Positions 39,876 through 49,562 of a DNA stretch of 64,000 nucleotides are shown piece by piece. Below the pieces are notes generated by a model that searched no databases, had not been told where the DNA came from, and worked only from the letters and a program-made list of their open reading frames with translations. Made by a program: the position numbers and the translations under genes. Within the stretch, counting starts at the first letter, position 1. The number at the start of each line of letters is the position of its first letter. The stretch comes from JAVJST01 sp040219295 (lineage in GTDB: Bacteria; Pseudomonadota; Alphaproteobacteria; Rhodospirillales; Casp-alpha2): positions 124,001-188,000 of the forward strand of contig JAVJST010000001.1 of assembly GCA_040219295.1 (NCBI GenBank), written 5' to 3'.

Positions 39876-42140
39876 TTACTTGGAAGTTGCGACGTAGACG
39901 CCGTTCCAGTCGGCCGGCGGCGGGTTCTCTCGATACTCGGCGATGCGTTCCTTGTAAACATCGCACAGCACATCGAGATTGGCCTCGATCTTCCAAGGCT
40001 TGTTCTCGTCGTTGCCTAGCACCTTAAGCTCGTCGAAGAGCTTTTCCGACTCGTCCCATTTCTGGGCGCGATAGAGCTCCATTGCCTCATGTACTTTCTG
40101 CTGGATCGTCTGGAACTTCGGATCCTTCAGCACTTCCTCGTCGCCCATCAGGCCGTAGATCAGGGTGCCGCTTGTCTTGCCCTTGACCTGAATGTTGTCG
40201 AGGTCGATGGTCGCCAGCCGGTCCTTCACGGCGTCGTTGGTCGAGGGCCCGATGACCACGTTCATGCCGTAGCTCTTGGACTGACCCTCGAGACGCGACG
40301 CGGTGTTTACGGTATCGCCCAACACCGAATAGTCGAAGCGTTGGTCCGATCCCATGTTGCCGACGACGGCCGGACCGGAGTTGAGGCCGAGGCCGACCTT
40401 GAGCGGGATGTGCTTGCGCCCCTCCTCCTCGGCTTCTTTCTCGAGCCGTTCGTTGAGCGGATGCATCTGATCCATCATTGCGAGCGCAGAGATGCAGCCG
40501 TTGTAGGCATGGTCCGGATCGTCGAGCGGGGCGTTCCAAAACGCCATGATGCAGTCGCCCATGTACTTGTCGACCGTGCCGCGCCGCTTCAGGATTTCGT
40601 TGGTCAGCGGCGTCAGCAACTTGTTGATCAGGCTTGTCAGGCCGACCGCGTCGAACTGCTCCGAGATCGTCGTAAATCCGCGCACGTCGCAGAACAGTAG
40701 CGTCATGTCGCGCATTTCGCCCCCGAGTTTCAGCTCGTCGGGGTTCTCGGCGACGCGCTCGACCATGTCAGGCGACAGATACTTGGAGAACGCGTCGCGG
40801 GTCTGGCGTTTCTGGGCTTCCTCGCGGGCGTATCCGGTGAAGGTCAGCGTGGTGTAGAGCAGCAGGATGCTGGTGATCGCGAAAACCGCGTCGAACAGCA
40901 GGCGGTGCTCGGCGAACATGTACCACGATGTCCCGCCGGCCGAACCCGCGATGACCAGGAACACGACCAACGCCAGCTTGGCGCCGACCCACGGCACCAA
41001 GATAATCATCAGCAGCCCGCCGACGAATATCAGCATGATCTCGACGCCGTCGGCGTAGTTAGGCCGTGTCAGGTACTGATTGCTAACGATGGCCTCGATC
41101 AACTGGGCGTGAACCTCGACCCCGGGGATGACCGGCTCCGTCGGTACCGCCCGGATGTCGAGCAGGCCGACCGCGGACGTTCCGACAATGGTGAGTTTGC
41201 CTTGAATCAGGGCCGGGTCGGCGGTGCCGGCAAGCACATCCTTTGCCGGAACGTACTTCGCCTTGTCCGACAGCGAAAAGTACGGCCACATCTTGCCATG
41301 CCGGTCGGTCTCGATGGTCAGTCCCTTGGCGACCTTGATCTCCTTGATGCCGGTGTCATTGACCTCGACGAGAACCGTCGGGCGCTGCGTCGCCACCCGC
41401 AACATTTCGATCGTCAGCGCCGGAAACAACTGGCCCTCGTTGGCCATCAGTGACGGCACGCTGCGCACGATACCGTCGCGTTCAGGGACCAGGGAGAAGA
41501 GACCGTGGCCGCCGGTCTTCGTAATCGCGGCATTCTCGAGAATCGGAATGTTGCGCACCAGCGACGGGGCCCTGGGCACGAATGTCAGGGGATCGGGAGC
41601 TGTCTTGGTCAATTTGCGGATGGCGAACGATTTGGATACCGGCCCCTCCGCCGCCTGGGTCTTCTTGTCCCAGTAGGTCGCCTGCCCGAGAACCACCCGG
41701 CTCCGCTGGATGACCTCGGCGAACACTTCGTCATTGCCCTTCAGACTCCGAAGTTGGTTTCGGAGTTCCTCGTCTAGGCCTGCAAGTGAATCGGCTATAT
41801 CAGTCGGATTCATCCTGTCGGGTTCGGCGAACACGATGTCGAAGCCGACGACGATGGCGTTCATGGCCATCAGGTTTGCGACCATCTGGGCAATGATGTT
41901 TCGCGGCCATGGCCACTGGCCGATCTGGCTGAGACTCTCCTCATCGAGGTCGATAATCGTGATCGGCGAGGTGCCGGGCGCGGGAATATCTCGCGGTTTT
42001 ATTTGCTGGAAGATGTCGAAGGTCTTGTTGCGCATGAACTCGACGGGATACGGGTTCAGCCAATAGACGACGAGAAAGGCCCCCAGCATGACGATTCCGA
42101 CCAGACGATCGAAACTGAACGCGCGTTTCAGAAACCTCAT
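39876..42140 (-). CDS. CHASE2-domain adenylate cyclase
   Basis: About 754 residues starting MRFLKRAFSFDRLVG. One N-terminal membrane segment is followed by an extracellular CHASE2 sensor (IIDLDEESLSQIGQWPWPR; about 35-310). Three membrane helices come next (about 320-390), then a class III cyclase (about 425-610). Metal-binding Asp lies in LFCDVRGFTTISEQ and KYMGDCIMAFWN; Lys and Asp at the purine positions suggest ATP. The tail ends ADWNGVYVATSK, closely like the end of the convergent cyclase 12 bases away. An upstream ATG at 42224 is open but less likely. Confidence 0.92.
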   Translation of the reverse strand: MRFLKRAFSFDRLVGIVMLGAFLVVYWLNPYPVEFMRNKTFDIFQQIKPRDIPAPGTSPITIIDLDEESLSQIGQWPWPRNIIAQMVANLMAMNAIVVGFDIVFAEPDRMNPTDIADSLAGLDEELRNQLRSLKGNDEVFAEVIQRSRVVLGQATYWDKKTQAAEGPVSKSFAIRKLTKTAPDPLTFVPRAPSLVRNIPILENAAITKTGGHGLFSLVPERDGIVRSVPSLMANEGQLFPALTIEMLRVATQRPTVLVEVNDTGIKEIKVAKGLTIETDRHGKMWPYFSLSDKAKYVPAKDVLAGTADPALIQGKLTIVGTSAVGLLDIRAVPTEPVIPGVEVHAQLIEAIVSNQYLTRPNYADGVEIMLIFVGGLLMIILVPWVGAKLALVVFLVIAGSAGGTSWYMFAEHRLLFDAVFAITSILLLYTTLTFTGYAREEAQKRQTRDAFSKYLSPDMVERVAENPDELKLGGEMRDMTLLFCDVRGFTTISEQFDAVGLTSLINKLLTPLTNEILKRRGTVDKYMGDCIMAFWNAPLDDPDHAYNGCISALAMMDQMHPLNERLEKEAEEEGRKHIPLKVGLGLNSGPAVVGNMGSDQRFDYSVLGDTVNTASRLEGQSKSYGMNVVIGPSTNDAVKDRLATIDLDNIQVKGKTSGTLIYGLMGDEEVLKDPKFQTIQQKVHEAMELYRAQKWDESEKLFDELKVLGNDENKPWKIEANLDVLCDVYKERIAEYRENPPPADWNGVYVATSK

Positions 42141-42400
42141 GCGGTCGATACCCCTCCGGTCGGGAACTTCCGCCCCGATTTGTCGGTAGCTTCCCCTGCC
42201 CGGTATCCCCGGGTCAAGGGGCAAGCCGCCCGGGTCGCGAAATGTCTATTCAGGGATCGCAGTCTCCTTGAACCGCCGTCCACCCGAAACGAGATATTAA
42301 CGATGCGTGTTCAAGGTGCGAAGAATGGATGAATCGGCGAAAACCGGCGGTGTCCGGTGCTCGCTGGTTCCGGCGTGACCTGGGACTTATAGTGTTCGCC

Positions 42401-44755
42401 ATGGCGACAGACAACCATCGTGAATGGATCAAACCGTTCCTGAGCAGGCTCGCGCCGGTCTTCCGCGAGATCCTGCTCATGTCGTTCTTCGTCAACACCC
42501 TGGCCCTCGCCGTGCCGGTTTTCACGCTCCAAGTCTATGACCGGGTCGTCGGCCATGCCGGAATCAGCACGCTGGTCGGACTGGTCATTGGCATGGGCGT
42601 CATCGTGCTTTTCGACTTCATTCTGCGCCAGGCCCGATCGAGGATCATGCAGACGGTGGCGCTGCGCGTCGATGCCGTCGTCGGCCGTCAGCTATACAAC
42701 AAGTTCACCGCTCTTCCGCTCAATGTGCTGGAAGCCCGAACCGGCAACTACTGGCAGGCCCTGTTTCGCGACGTCGACGTGGTGCGCAACACCTTGTCCG
42801 GCGCGTCGGCGATCTTGATTTGCGACCTGCCGTTCGCAATCATGTTTTTCGGCGTGATCTGGGTGATCGCCAAACCGATTGCCTGGGTCCTGATGGTCAT
42901 TACGCCGATCTTTCTGTTCGTGACCTATCGGGCGGGCGCCTCGACCGGTAAGGCAAGCGCCGAGGAACGGGCCAAGACACAGGACCGAGACACACTCATC
43001 GGCGAGATGATACACGGTCGCACGACGATCAAGGCTCTCGCCCTCGAGGGATCGATGCGGCCGATCTGGGAAGAACGCCACGCGGAAAACATCGAAAGCG
43101 CAATAAGCCGGGGTAGTCGGACAGATTTCTTCTCCAATCTCGGTCAGTCCTTGACGATGACGACAACGGTGATGATGACGTCGGTCGGTGCAGTCGCCAT
43201 CGTCAACCAAGATCTGACGATGGGCTCGCTGATCGCAACCAACATGCTGGCCGGGCGACTGATCGGCCCGCTCAATCAACTGGTCGGCCAGTGGCGCGTT
43301 TTTAGCGGCTTCAAGCAATCCGTGGAGCGGCTTGGTGAGGTGTTCGCCATGCAGAGCGAACGCCAGGAGAGCGATGTGAAGCTCGACAAGCCGACCGGCA
43401 GCATGGGTTGTGCCGGCGTGACCTTCAGTTACGCGCCGGGCGTGCCGCCGGTCTGCGACAACGTCACCGTGCAGTTCCGCGCCCGTGGCATCCACGCCCT
43501 AGTCGGGCGCAACGGCAGTGGCAAGACTACATTGCTCAAGATTCTGCAGGGCCTTTACGTGCCGAGCAGCGGGCGGGTCCTGCTCGACGGAGCTGACATT
43601 ACGCAGTTCTCCCGAGCGGAACTCGCGCAGTGGATGGGCTATGTGCCTCAGGAGAGCACGTTGTTCGCAGGAACTGTTCGCGACAACATCATCCATCGTT
43701 TCCCGAGCGCCACCGACGATCAGATCATCAAGGCTGCCAAGGCGGCCGGGGTGCACGAGTTCATCATCGACATGCCCGATGGATATGGAACCGAGATCGG
43801 CGAGGCGGGACAACGGCTCTCGGGCGGTCAGCGCCAGCGAATCGCCATCGCCCGAGCCCTGATCGGCGATCCGGCGGTGCTACTGCTCGACGAGCCGTCG
43901 AGTAGCCTCGATCGTCATGCCGAGCACGAGCTTCGCGATACGCTCAAGGACCTGTCTAAGGAGCACACTATCATCATCGTCACCCATAGCCCGATCCTGC
44001 TCGCGGCATGCGACAACCTGATCGCGCTCGACAAAGGCAAGGTCGCCCTCGCTGGTCCGGCCACGGATATCCTGCCGCGTCTGTTTGGCGGCGGTTCCAA
44101 GGAGCAAGCCGTGGCGGCGGCCGCGACTGCCGGGCGCAAGAAACAGACGAGCGAACCCGTGGGAGAGAACAAGGGACGGCGGGTTGCCGACAAGCCTGCG
44201 GCGCCGATCAGCACCGGCGATACTGCCGAGAAGAAGCCGCTCGCGGCGCCGAAACTCGGCGGTGCCGCACCGAGTGCCAAGCCGGCCCCCGCGGCGAGCG
44301 GCGCCAAGCATGAAAAGCCCGATGCCGGTCAGCGGCCAAAGGCGGGCGTGAAACCGGTCGCCAAGCGCCCGGCACCGGCAAGGCCAGCGCCGGGTGGAAA
44401 CCCTGAGGCCAAGCCGGGGGGAGAAGGAAAACCGGTGGAGAAGCCGGCACCGCAACAACCGTTCGCACATCAGACCGCGCCGCAACGCCCGCCTGCTGCG
44501 CCACCACAAGCGCCGGCACCGGCACAGCAAAAGGCGCCTCCGCCACAGGCGCCGAAGGCACCTACCCAAGGTGCGCAGCAGCCGGCACAGACACCGCCGC
44601 TGAAACCGGATACACCCGCCGCGCCGGACGACTCGCAGAAGCGGCCCACGGCACAGGCGTCCCCACCGCCGGGCGCCAAACCCGAGGGAGACGCCGGAAA
44701 CGAGGACGATCCCTATTCCGCGGCACTTCGTGATATGATCAGGTCCGATCACTGA
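42401..44755 (+). CDS. type I secretion ABC transporter with disordered tail
   Basis: About 784 residues. Membrane domain of about 5-6 helices (LLMSFFVNTLALAVPVFTLQ onward) without an N-terminal peptidase domain, then an ATPase domain: Walker A GRNGSGKTTLLK, signature LSGGQRQRIA, Walker B VLLLDEPSSSLD and His switch IIVTHSP. It exports protein substrates with an HlyD partner, the next gene. After about residue 570 comes a tail of about 210 residues of Ala/Pro/Lys-rich low complexity, ending ALRDMIRSDH, unusual for the family. ATG 42401 is chosen; ATG 42329 is in frame. Confidence 0.88.
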   Translation: MATDNHREWIKPFLSRLAPVFREILLMSFFVNTLALAVPVFTLQVYDRVVGHAGISTLVGLVIGMGVIVLFDFILRQARSRIMQTVALRVDAVVGRQLYNKFTALPLNVLEARTGNYWQALFRDVDVVRNTLSGASAILICDLPFAIMFFGVIWVIAKPIAWVLMVITPIFLFVTYRAGASTGKASAEERAKTQDRDTLIGEMIHGRTTIKALALEGSMRPIWEERHAENIESAISRGSRTDFFSNLGQSLTMTTTVMMTSVGAVAIVNQDLTMGSLIATNMLAGRLIGPLNQLVGQWRVFSGFKQSVERLGEVFAMQSERQESDVKLDKPTGSMGCAGVTFSYAPGVPPVCDNVTVQFRARGIHALVGRNGSGKTTLLKILQGLYVPSSGRVLLDGADITQFSRAELAQWMGYVPQESTLFAGTVRDNIIHRFPSATDDQIIKAAKAAGVHEFIIDMPDGYGTEIGEAGQRLSGGQRQRIAIARALIGDPAVLLLDEPSSSLDRHAEHELRDTLKDLSKEHTIIIVTHSPILLAACDNLIALDKGKVALAGPATDILPRLFGGGSKEQAVAAAATAGRKKQTSEPVGENKGRRVADKPAAPISTGDTAEKKPLAAPKLGGAAPSAKPAPAASGAKHEKPDAGQRPKAGVKPVAKRPAPARPAPGGNPEAKPGGEGKPVEKPAPQQPFAHQTAPQRPPAAPPQAPAPAQQKAPPPQAPKAPTQGAQQPAQTPPLKPDTPAAPDDSQKRPTAQASPPPGAKPEGDAGNEDDPYSAALRDMIRSDH

Positions 44756-44792
44756 GTTCCGACGGACCAGAACACAAACTGACGGTACGACC

Positions 44793-46109
44793 ATGGCTGT
44801 AGCCAGTGACACTGCACAAAACAACCCGCTCGACAGATTGCTCGACGATCACCCGATGCCGACATGGCGTTTCGTCGCCTGGCCGATCATGGTGCTGCTC
44901 GTCGCGGCGATCGCGTGGGCGTTCTTCGCGCGCCTCGAGGAGGTTTCCGTGGCCATGGCGGAGGTAGTGCCCCAGGGCAGGGTCAAGGTCGTTCAGCACC
45001 TGGAAGGTGGTATCATTCAGGACATCTTCGTCCAGGAGGGCGATACGGTAACCGAGGGCGACCCCCTGATACAGTTGGACCTCGCCTCCAGCGGAACCAA
45101 CCGCGAGGAACTGCTGGCTAGGCTCGACAGCGAAATGCTCGTGCTTGCCCGCTTGCGTGCAGAGGCTAACGGAACGCCCCTGCGGTTTCCCAAAGAGGTT
45201 GCCGACCGTCGCCCCGCCATGGTCGAAGCCCAACGACAAGCCTACGAGGCACGCCTTAGCGAGCTCGAGTCATCGCTCGGTGTGCTGCGCGAACAAGTCC
45301 GTCAGAAGGAGCTCGAGGTTCAGGAACTTGAGGCACAGCGTAGGGCGATTACCAATAACCTGCGGCTCGCGCAGGAACGTTTCGCGTTGTCCGAGTCCCT
45401 GCTTTCCGAGGGGCTGACGGCACGGATCGAGCACCTCGAGCTCGAATCCGAGGTTGAGAGCCTGCAGGGTGAGCTTGAGTCCACCAACTCGTCGATCGAA
45501 CGCGCGCAGGCCGCGATCTCCGAATCCAGGGAACGGGTCAACGAGGCCGAGCTTCGCTTCCGGCGCGAGGCGCAGGATGATCTAGGCGACAGCGAGAACA
45601 CGCTCGCACGGACCCAGGAACTGATGGCACAGGCTGACCAGCAGGGTCTTCGCGCCGAGATCAAGAGCCCGACCGACGGCATCGTCAAGAATATGCGGTT
45701 CAACACCATCGGCGGCGTCATCGGACCCGGCGAGCCGATCCTCGAAATCGTGCCGACCGGTGACAAGCTCGTGATCGAGGCAAGGCTCGATCCGACCGAC
45801 CGCGGTTACGTGACCGAGGGGCAGGCGGCGCTGGTCAAGATATCGACCTACGACTATGCGCGTTACGGCGGGCTCGATGGCCGGGTTATCCTAGTCGCGC
45901 CGGACTCGAGCACCGACGATGACGGGGAGCCCTACTTCCGGGTCGTCGTCGAGACCGACCGCACCTATCTCGGCGCGTCTGAGGGACAGTTGCCGATCAC
46001 CCCCGGCATGCAGGCGACCGTCGACATCAAGACCGGTGACCGGTCGGTGATCGATTATCTGATCAAGCCGGTTCTCAAGCTCAAGGACGAAGCGTTCCGT
46101 GAACGTTGA
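44793..46109 (+). CDS. HlyD-family membrane fusion protein
   Basis: 438 residues: cytoplasmic N terminus, one membrane helix (WPIMVLLVAAIAWAFFA), a lipoyl half-motif (QGRVKVVQHLEGGIIQDIFV), a long coiled-coil hairpin (about 110-270), the second half-motif (RAEIKSPTDGIVKNM), then a beta domain with the family signature GMQATVDIKTGDRS. It links the ABC transporter to an outer-membrane channel. It is 37 bases after the ABC gene. No RTX-type substrate gene is nearby. Confidence 0.94.
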   Translation: MAVASDTAQNNPLDRLLDDHPMPTWRFVAWPIMVLLVAAIAWAFFARLEEVSVAMAEVVPQGRVKVVQHLEGGIIQDIFVQEGDTVTEGDPLIQLDLASSGTNREELLARLDSEMLVLARLRAEANGTPLRFPKEVADRRPAMVEAQRQAYEARLSELESSLGVLREQVRQKELEVQELEAQRRAITNNLRLAQERFALSESLLSEGLTARIEHLELESEVESLQGELESTNSSIERAQAAISESRERVNEAELRFRREAQDDLGDSENTLARTQELMAQADQQGLRAEIKSPTDGIVKNMRFNTIGGVIGPGEPILEIVPTGDKLVIEARLDPTDRGYVTEGQAALVKISTYDYARYGGLDGRVILVAPDSSTDDDGEPYFRVVVETDRTYLGASEGQLPITPGMQATVDIKTGDRSVIDYLIKPVLKLKDEAFRER

Positions 46110-46300
46110 GGCGGCGCAATCGACTCAAAATGGCGTCGAAAAAGCCTTTCGTTGCGGTATCTTAAGGTTTCTGCAATAAGTACATCGTTAACGTGAGGGT
46201 AACCGTGACAGTCGATTCGCGAGCCGTGTTCTGGCATCGCAATGGGGTTTTAGCCGAATGAGGCCCCGACGCATTTGGGGGGAGCAGATCAGGAAGTCTC

Positions 46301-47095
46301 ATGTCCTTTACGACGATTATCGGAATTCTGCTCGCCTTCAGTCTGTTTCTAGGCTCGATCGTCACGAGCACGGACAACTACTTCATCTTCGTCAGTGGGG
46401 CGAGCTTTGTCATGGTTGTCGGCGGTACTCTGGCGTCGACCTTCATCGCCTATGAACCCCGCTACGTTCTGCTGTCGCTCAGGCTCATTTACCGGATCGT
46501 GTTCTCGCCAAAGATCGGTCGCAATGTCCTCAAGACCGAGGTCGGCCGCATCATCAAGTGGGCCTATACGATGCAGAAGAAGGGACTGCCGGCGGTCGAG
46601 GGCGAGGCCAAGAAATCGACGCGCGGTGACCGCTTCCTCAAGTTCGGTGTGGATATGGTTGTCAGTAACTACAACGGCGAGGAAGTTCGTGAAATCCTGA
46701 CAAACACGATCGAGACGACGTACGGCCGCAATACCGTGCAGGTAAACATTCTCCGCGACATGGCCAGCGCCTCGCCGGCGTTCGGCATGATCGGCACCCT
46801 GGTCGGTCTGATTATCATGCTCGACGGTATGGGCGGCGACCCGAGTCTTCTGGGCCGGGGCTTGGCAGTTGCCCTCCTCACCACGCTTTACGGCGTTTTA
46901 TTTGCCCGACTGATCCTGATTCCGGTGGCCAACAAGGTGCAGCAGCGTGAGGAGATCGTGCGGTTCCGGAACTACCTCGTGGCCGAGGGGCTTGCGCTTC
47001 TCGCCGACAAGAAGAGCCCCCGGTACATCCAGGACAAGATGAACAGTTACCTCGACCCCGCCATCCACTTCAACATCGACAAGATGAAGAAGTAG
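46301..47095 (+). CDS. motA: MotA/PomA-type stator subunit
   Basis: 264 residues with four membrane helices and a basic cytoplasmic loop (SPKIGRNVLKTEVGRI region). The conserved helices 3-4 contain ASASPAFGMIGTLVGLIIML and GLAVALLTTLYGVLFARLI, which in MotA hold the Pro and Thr/Ser of the ion path. It forms the stator ring around MotB-type dimers, powering flagellar rotation, or could work in another ExbB/TolQ-like motor. The next gene is the MotB-like partner 48 bases on. Confidence 0.85.
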   Translation: MSFTTIIGILLAFSLFLGSIVTSTDNYFIFVSGASFVMVVGGTLASTFIAYEPRYVLLSLRLIYRIVFSPKIGRNVLKTEVGRIIKWAYTMQKKGLPAVEGEAKKSTRGDRFLKFGVDMVVSNYNGEEVREILTNTIETTYGRNTVQVNILRDMASASPAFGMIGTLVGLIIMLDGMGGDPSLLGRGLAVALLTTLYGVLFARLILIPVANKVQQREEIVRFRNYLVAEGLALLADKKSPRYIQDKMNSYLDPAIHFNIDKMKK

Positions 47096-47143
47096 CGCGG
47101 GCCGGGCTCGCCGCCGTACGGCTATAAGAACTGGGAACGTCCG

Positions 47144-47971
47144 ATGCCGGCACCAAAGCCGAAGAAACGCGAAGAAGAGAAAGAAGATTGGCTGGTCACG
47201 TATGCCGATGCGATCACCCTGCTGATGGCGTTCTTCGTCATGCTTCTGACATTTGCCGAGTACGATATTCCTTCCTTTGAGAATGCCGCAGCGGCGATTG
47301 CCGAAGAAGTCGGCGGCCGAGAACAGACGACACCAACACTGCAACTCCAGATTGACATCCAGGATATCGTTGCCGAGATGGAGTCTGATTTGGTGGTTGT
47401 TGTCACCAAGGACAGGAAGGGCCTGGTGATCGAACTGGCGTCGAATGCGTTCTTCAAACCTGGTTCAGCCGACATCAACGAAGCGGCGGTTCCCGTCCTC
47501 GAGGGTATCGTCAAGACGATCGCCGCACCCCGCTACGACTACTACATGATCGAGGTGGAGGGACATACCGACGACGATCCGATTTCGACCGAGAAATTTC
47601 CGTCCAACTGGGAGCTTTCGGGGGGGCGTGCTTCTCGGGTGGTCAGGTTCTTCGAGGAACAGGGGTTTTTATCGGGACGCCTGCGTGCGACGGGCTACGG
47701 CTCGACCCGGCCAAAAGTGCCCAACCGGAACGAGGCAGGTGAACCGATCCCTGATAATCAGGCACTCAACCGCCGGGTCAATATCCGCGTTACGCCCATG
47801 TCGCTTGAGGAACAGGACCGCTTCCGCGCCATGGGAATGCGCACGGTCATCGAACAGGACACTTCCCAGCGGCTCGAACAGATGACCGAAGAGACCCAAG
47901 CCGAGCAAGGCGGTTCGCAGGGCAACAACGCCACCGCGGTGGAACAGTTCCAGCAGGGATTCGGACAGTAG
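47144..47971 (+). CDS. motB: MotB/PomB-type stator subunit, OmpA C-terminus
   Basis: 275 residues: short basic N terminus, one membrane helix with the ion-binding Asp (WLVTYADAITLLMAFFVMLL), a plug/linker, and an OmpA-type peptidoglycan-binding domain (MIEVEGHTDDDPIS, NWELSGGRASRVV, ATGYGSTRP, NRRVNIRV). Together with the upstream gene it forms a peptidoglycan-anchored ion-driven motor. No flagellar structural genes are seen in the window, so the dedicated machine is not proved. Confidence 0.86.
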   Translation: MPAPKPKKREEEKEDWLVTYADAITLLMAFFVMLLTFAEYDIPSFENAAAAIAEEVGGREQTTPTLQLQIDIQDIVAEMESDLVVVVTKDRKGLVIELASNAFFKPGSADINEAAVPVLEGIVKTIAAPRYDYYMIEVEGHTDDDPISTEKFPSNWELSGGRASRVVRFFEEQGFLSGRLRATGYGSTRPKVPNRNEAGEPIPDNQALNRRVNIRVTPMSLEEQDRFRAMGMRTVIEQDTSQRLEQMTEETQAEQGGSQGNNATAVEQFQQGFGQ

Positions 47972-47992
47972 GGCTGGCGCCCGCTATCGCGG

Positions 47993-48850
47993 TCAGACGC
48001 AGCCGCTCTCGTCGATGTTCTCGGGATCGTTCAGGTCGAACACCATTCCCTCGCGACAGACGAAGGCACCGGACCATTCCTTCTGGGCCTCGACCTGAAT
48101 CTGGTCCATGAAGTCGTCGTAGTGATCCGGTTCATGATGGAAAATCGCCATCTTCTTCACATCAGCCATCCTGCACAGCCGGACACCTTCATTCCAAGTC
48201 GAATGGCCCCAGCCGATCTTCGCCGGGAACTCGTCCTCGGTGTAGGTGCTATCGTAGATAACGAGGTCTGCGCCATGGATCAGGTTGACGATATTGTCGT
48301 CCGTTTCTCCGGGCACGTGTTCCGTATCGGTCACATAGACGAGTGACTTTCCGTCATACTCAACCCGGTAGGCGGTTGAGCCGTTCGGATGATTTAGCGG
48401 GGCGGTCCGGACGTGAACGCCGGGATAGAGTTCGAAATCCTCGCCAACATGGAAATCGGTAAAAGTGATGTTCGCCGTCATCGCCTCGAGCGGAACCGGG
48501 AACATCGGGTTGTCCATCTGCGCGGAAAGCACGCGTTGAATGCCGCCCTTGTCGATCAGGTGGCCGGCCATAATGTTGATATGGAGATTCGGATTGTATG
48601 CCGGCGTGAAGAAAGGAAAGCCGTTGATATGATCCCAGTGAGTATGGGTCAGCAGGATATGAAAATCCTGAGGTTCCTTCTTTTGGATGGCATTGCCGAG
48701 CAGACGAATACCAGTTCCTGCATCGAGAACAATCCGATGGTCGCCGGCAGTGACTTCAAGGCAGCTTGTATTCCCGCCGTAACGCATGTGATTTGGCGAA
48801 GCGCAAGCGATGCTGCCTCTGACCCCCCAGAACTTCAGCGTAAACGTCAT
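47993..48850 (-). CDS. metallo-beta-lactamase-fold hydrolase
   Basis: About 285 residues starting MTFTLKFWGVRGSIAC. The zinc-binding HTHWDH motif lies near residue 90, with downstream metal ligands in APLNHPNGST, YVTDTEH and FHHEP. The WGVRGS start and HTHWDHINGFPFF are typical of the phosphodiesterase-like MBL group (PF12706-type). Substrate unknown; a role in cyclic nucleotide breakdown is possible given the two cyclases, but there is no direct evidence. Read toward motB, with 22 bases between the stops. Confidence 0.85.
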   Translation of the reverse strand: MTFTLKFWGVRGSIACASPNHMRYGGNTSCLEVTAGDHRIVLDAGTGIRLLGNAIQKKEPQDFHILLTHTHWDHINGFPFFTPAYNPNLHINIMAGHLIDKGGIQRVLSAQMDNPMFPVPLEAMTANITFTDFHVGEDFELYPGVHVRTAPLNHPNGSTAYRVEYDGKSLVYVTDTEHVPGETDDNIVNLIHGADLVIYDSTYTEDEFPAKIGWGHSTWNEGVRLCRMADVKKMAIFHHEPDHYDDFMDQIQVEAQKEWSGAFVCREGMVFDLNDPENIDESGCV

Positions 48851-49205
48851 GCGAAATCCGGCCTGATTATTCTGCGTTCGGGCGCTTCGGCCCGCGAACG
48901 CGCCCATGGTGACAAGGCACCGATAACCTGTCTATACCCAAAACGACCCCGCGTGGCCGTGAGCCGGTCTCTTCAATACTAACGCAGATATCAGATTGTC
49001 GACATCGACGAAACGCAGATTCTGCCGCCGTCGGGGTCCGAAGCCCCAGCTAGGGATGGCAGCGAAATTTGCGATCAACGTGTGGACGAGCTGGCAGCAC
49101 TCTCGGGTTCATGCTGCCAAAGTGCTGAAAACAATAAGTTTTTGTTTCGCAGTGGCGACGCATTTTGGGATCATTACGTACTGCCAACTGATTCGGGAGT
49201 GCGCC
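48851..49205. other. intergenic region between the MBL hydrolase gene and usg
   Basis: About 355 bases. It should hold divergent promoters for the MBL and usg genes. One AT-rich spot near 49128-49147 (AACAATAAGTTTTTGTTT) is a weak inverted repeat. The upstream in-frame extension of usg from 48996 lacks a ribosome binding site and looks non-coding. Confidence 0.5.
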
Positions 49206-49469
49206 ATGACGGCCTTGGAGATGCAGCTTGCAGACTATCGATTGACGACCGCTGAGATCACCTACCACATGCCTGATTTTCCTGAGATTCTGCAGCATTA
49301 CATTTGGCAGGACCTCGATATCGCTCCGGCATTCCCGGTGTTGTCGGATTTTCTCGGTTTCTGGGAGCGCTCGCTCGACGGTAAACTTCATTCCGTCCGG
49401 GTGGCTTCCGTGGAACTGATCAGGCCGGCCGAGTTCCGCAAGGCGGACCTCTCACTTCAGTTGCACTGA
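49206..49469 (+). CDS. usg: Usg family protein
   Basis: 87 residues matching the Usg family of alphaproteobacteria: LADYRLTTAEITYHMPDFPE, LQHYIWQDLDIAPAFP, LSDFLGFWERSLDGKLHSVR. Usg was named from a gene near trp genes in Caulobacter and its function is unknown. The ATG at 49206 begins the conserved domain. It stands alone here, not beside trp genes. Confidence 0.9.
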   Translation: MTALEMQLADYRLTTAEITYHMPDFPEILQHYIWQDLDIAPAFPVLSDFLGFWERSLDGKLHSVRVASVELIRPAEFRKADLSLQLH

Positions 49470-49562
49470 ATCCTGGACGTCGGCCCCATTCGTCGCAGGC
49501 ATTTACCGGTCCTTGATGCGCGACTATCCTGATGCCCGAAACGTTCGGGAGACAATCCGAAG

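Noticed and set aside
46110..46300. sigma-54 promoter before motA (CTGGCATCGCAATGGGG)
   Set aside because: The GG of -24 is present but the -12 GC is missing, so I do not report it as a promoter.
46301..47971. Stator pair considered as a ZorAB-type defence system
   Set aside because: MotA/MotB-like subunits alone are not enough; no ZorC/D/E-type genes follow, and the next gene is a metallo-hydrolase on the other strand.
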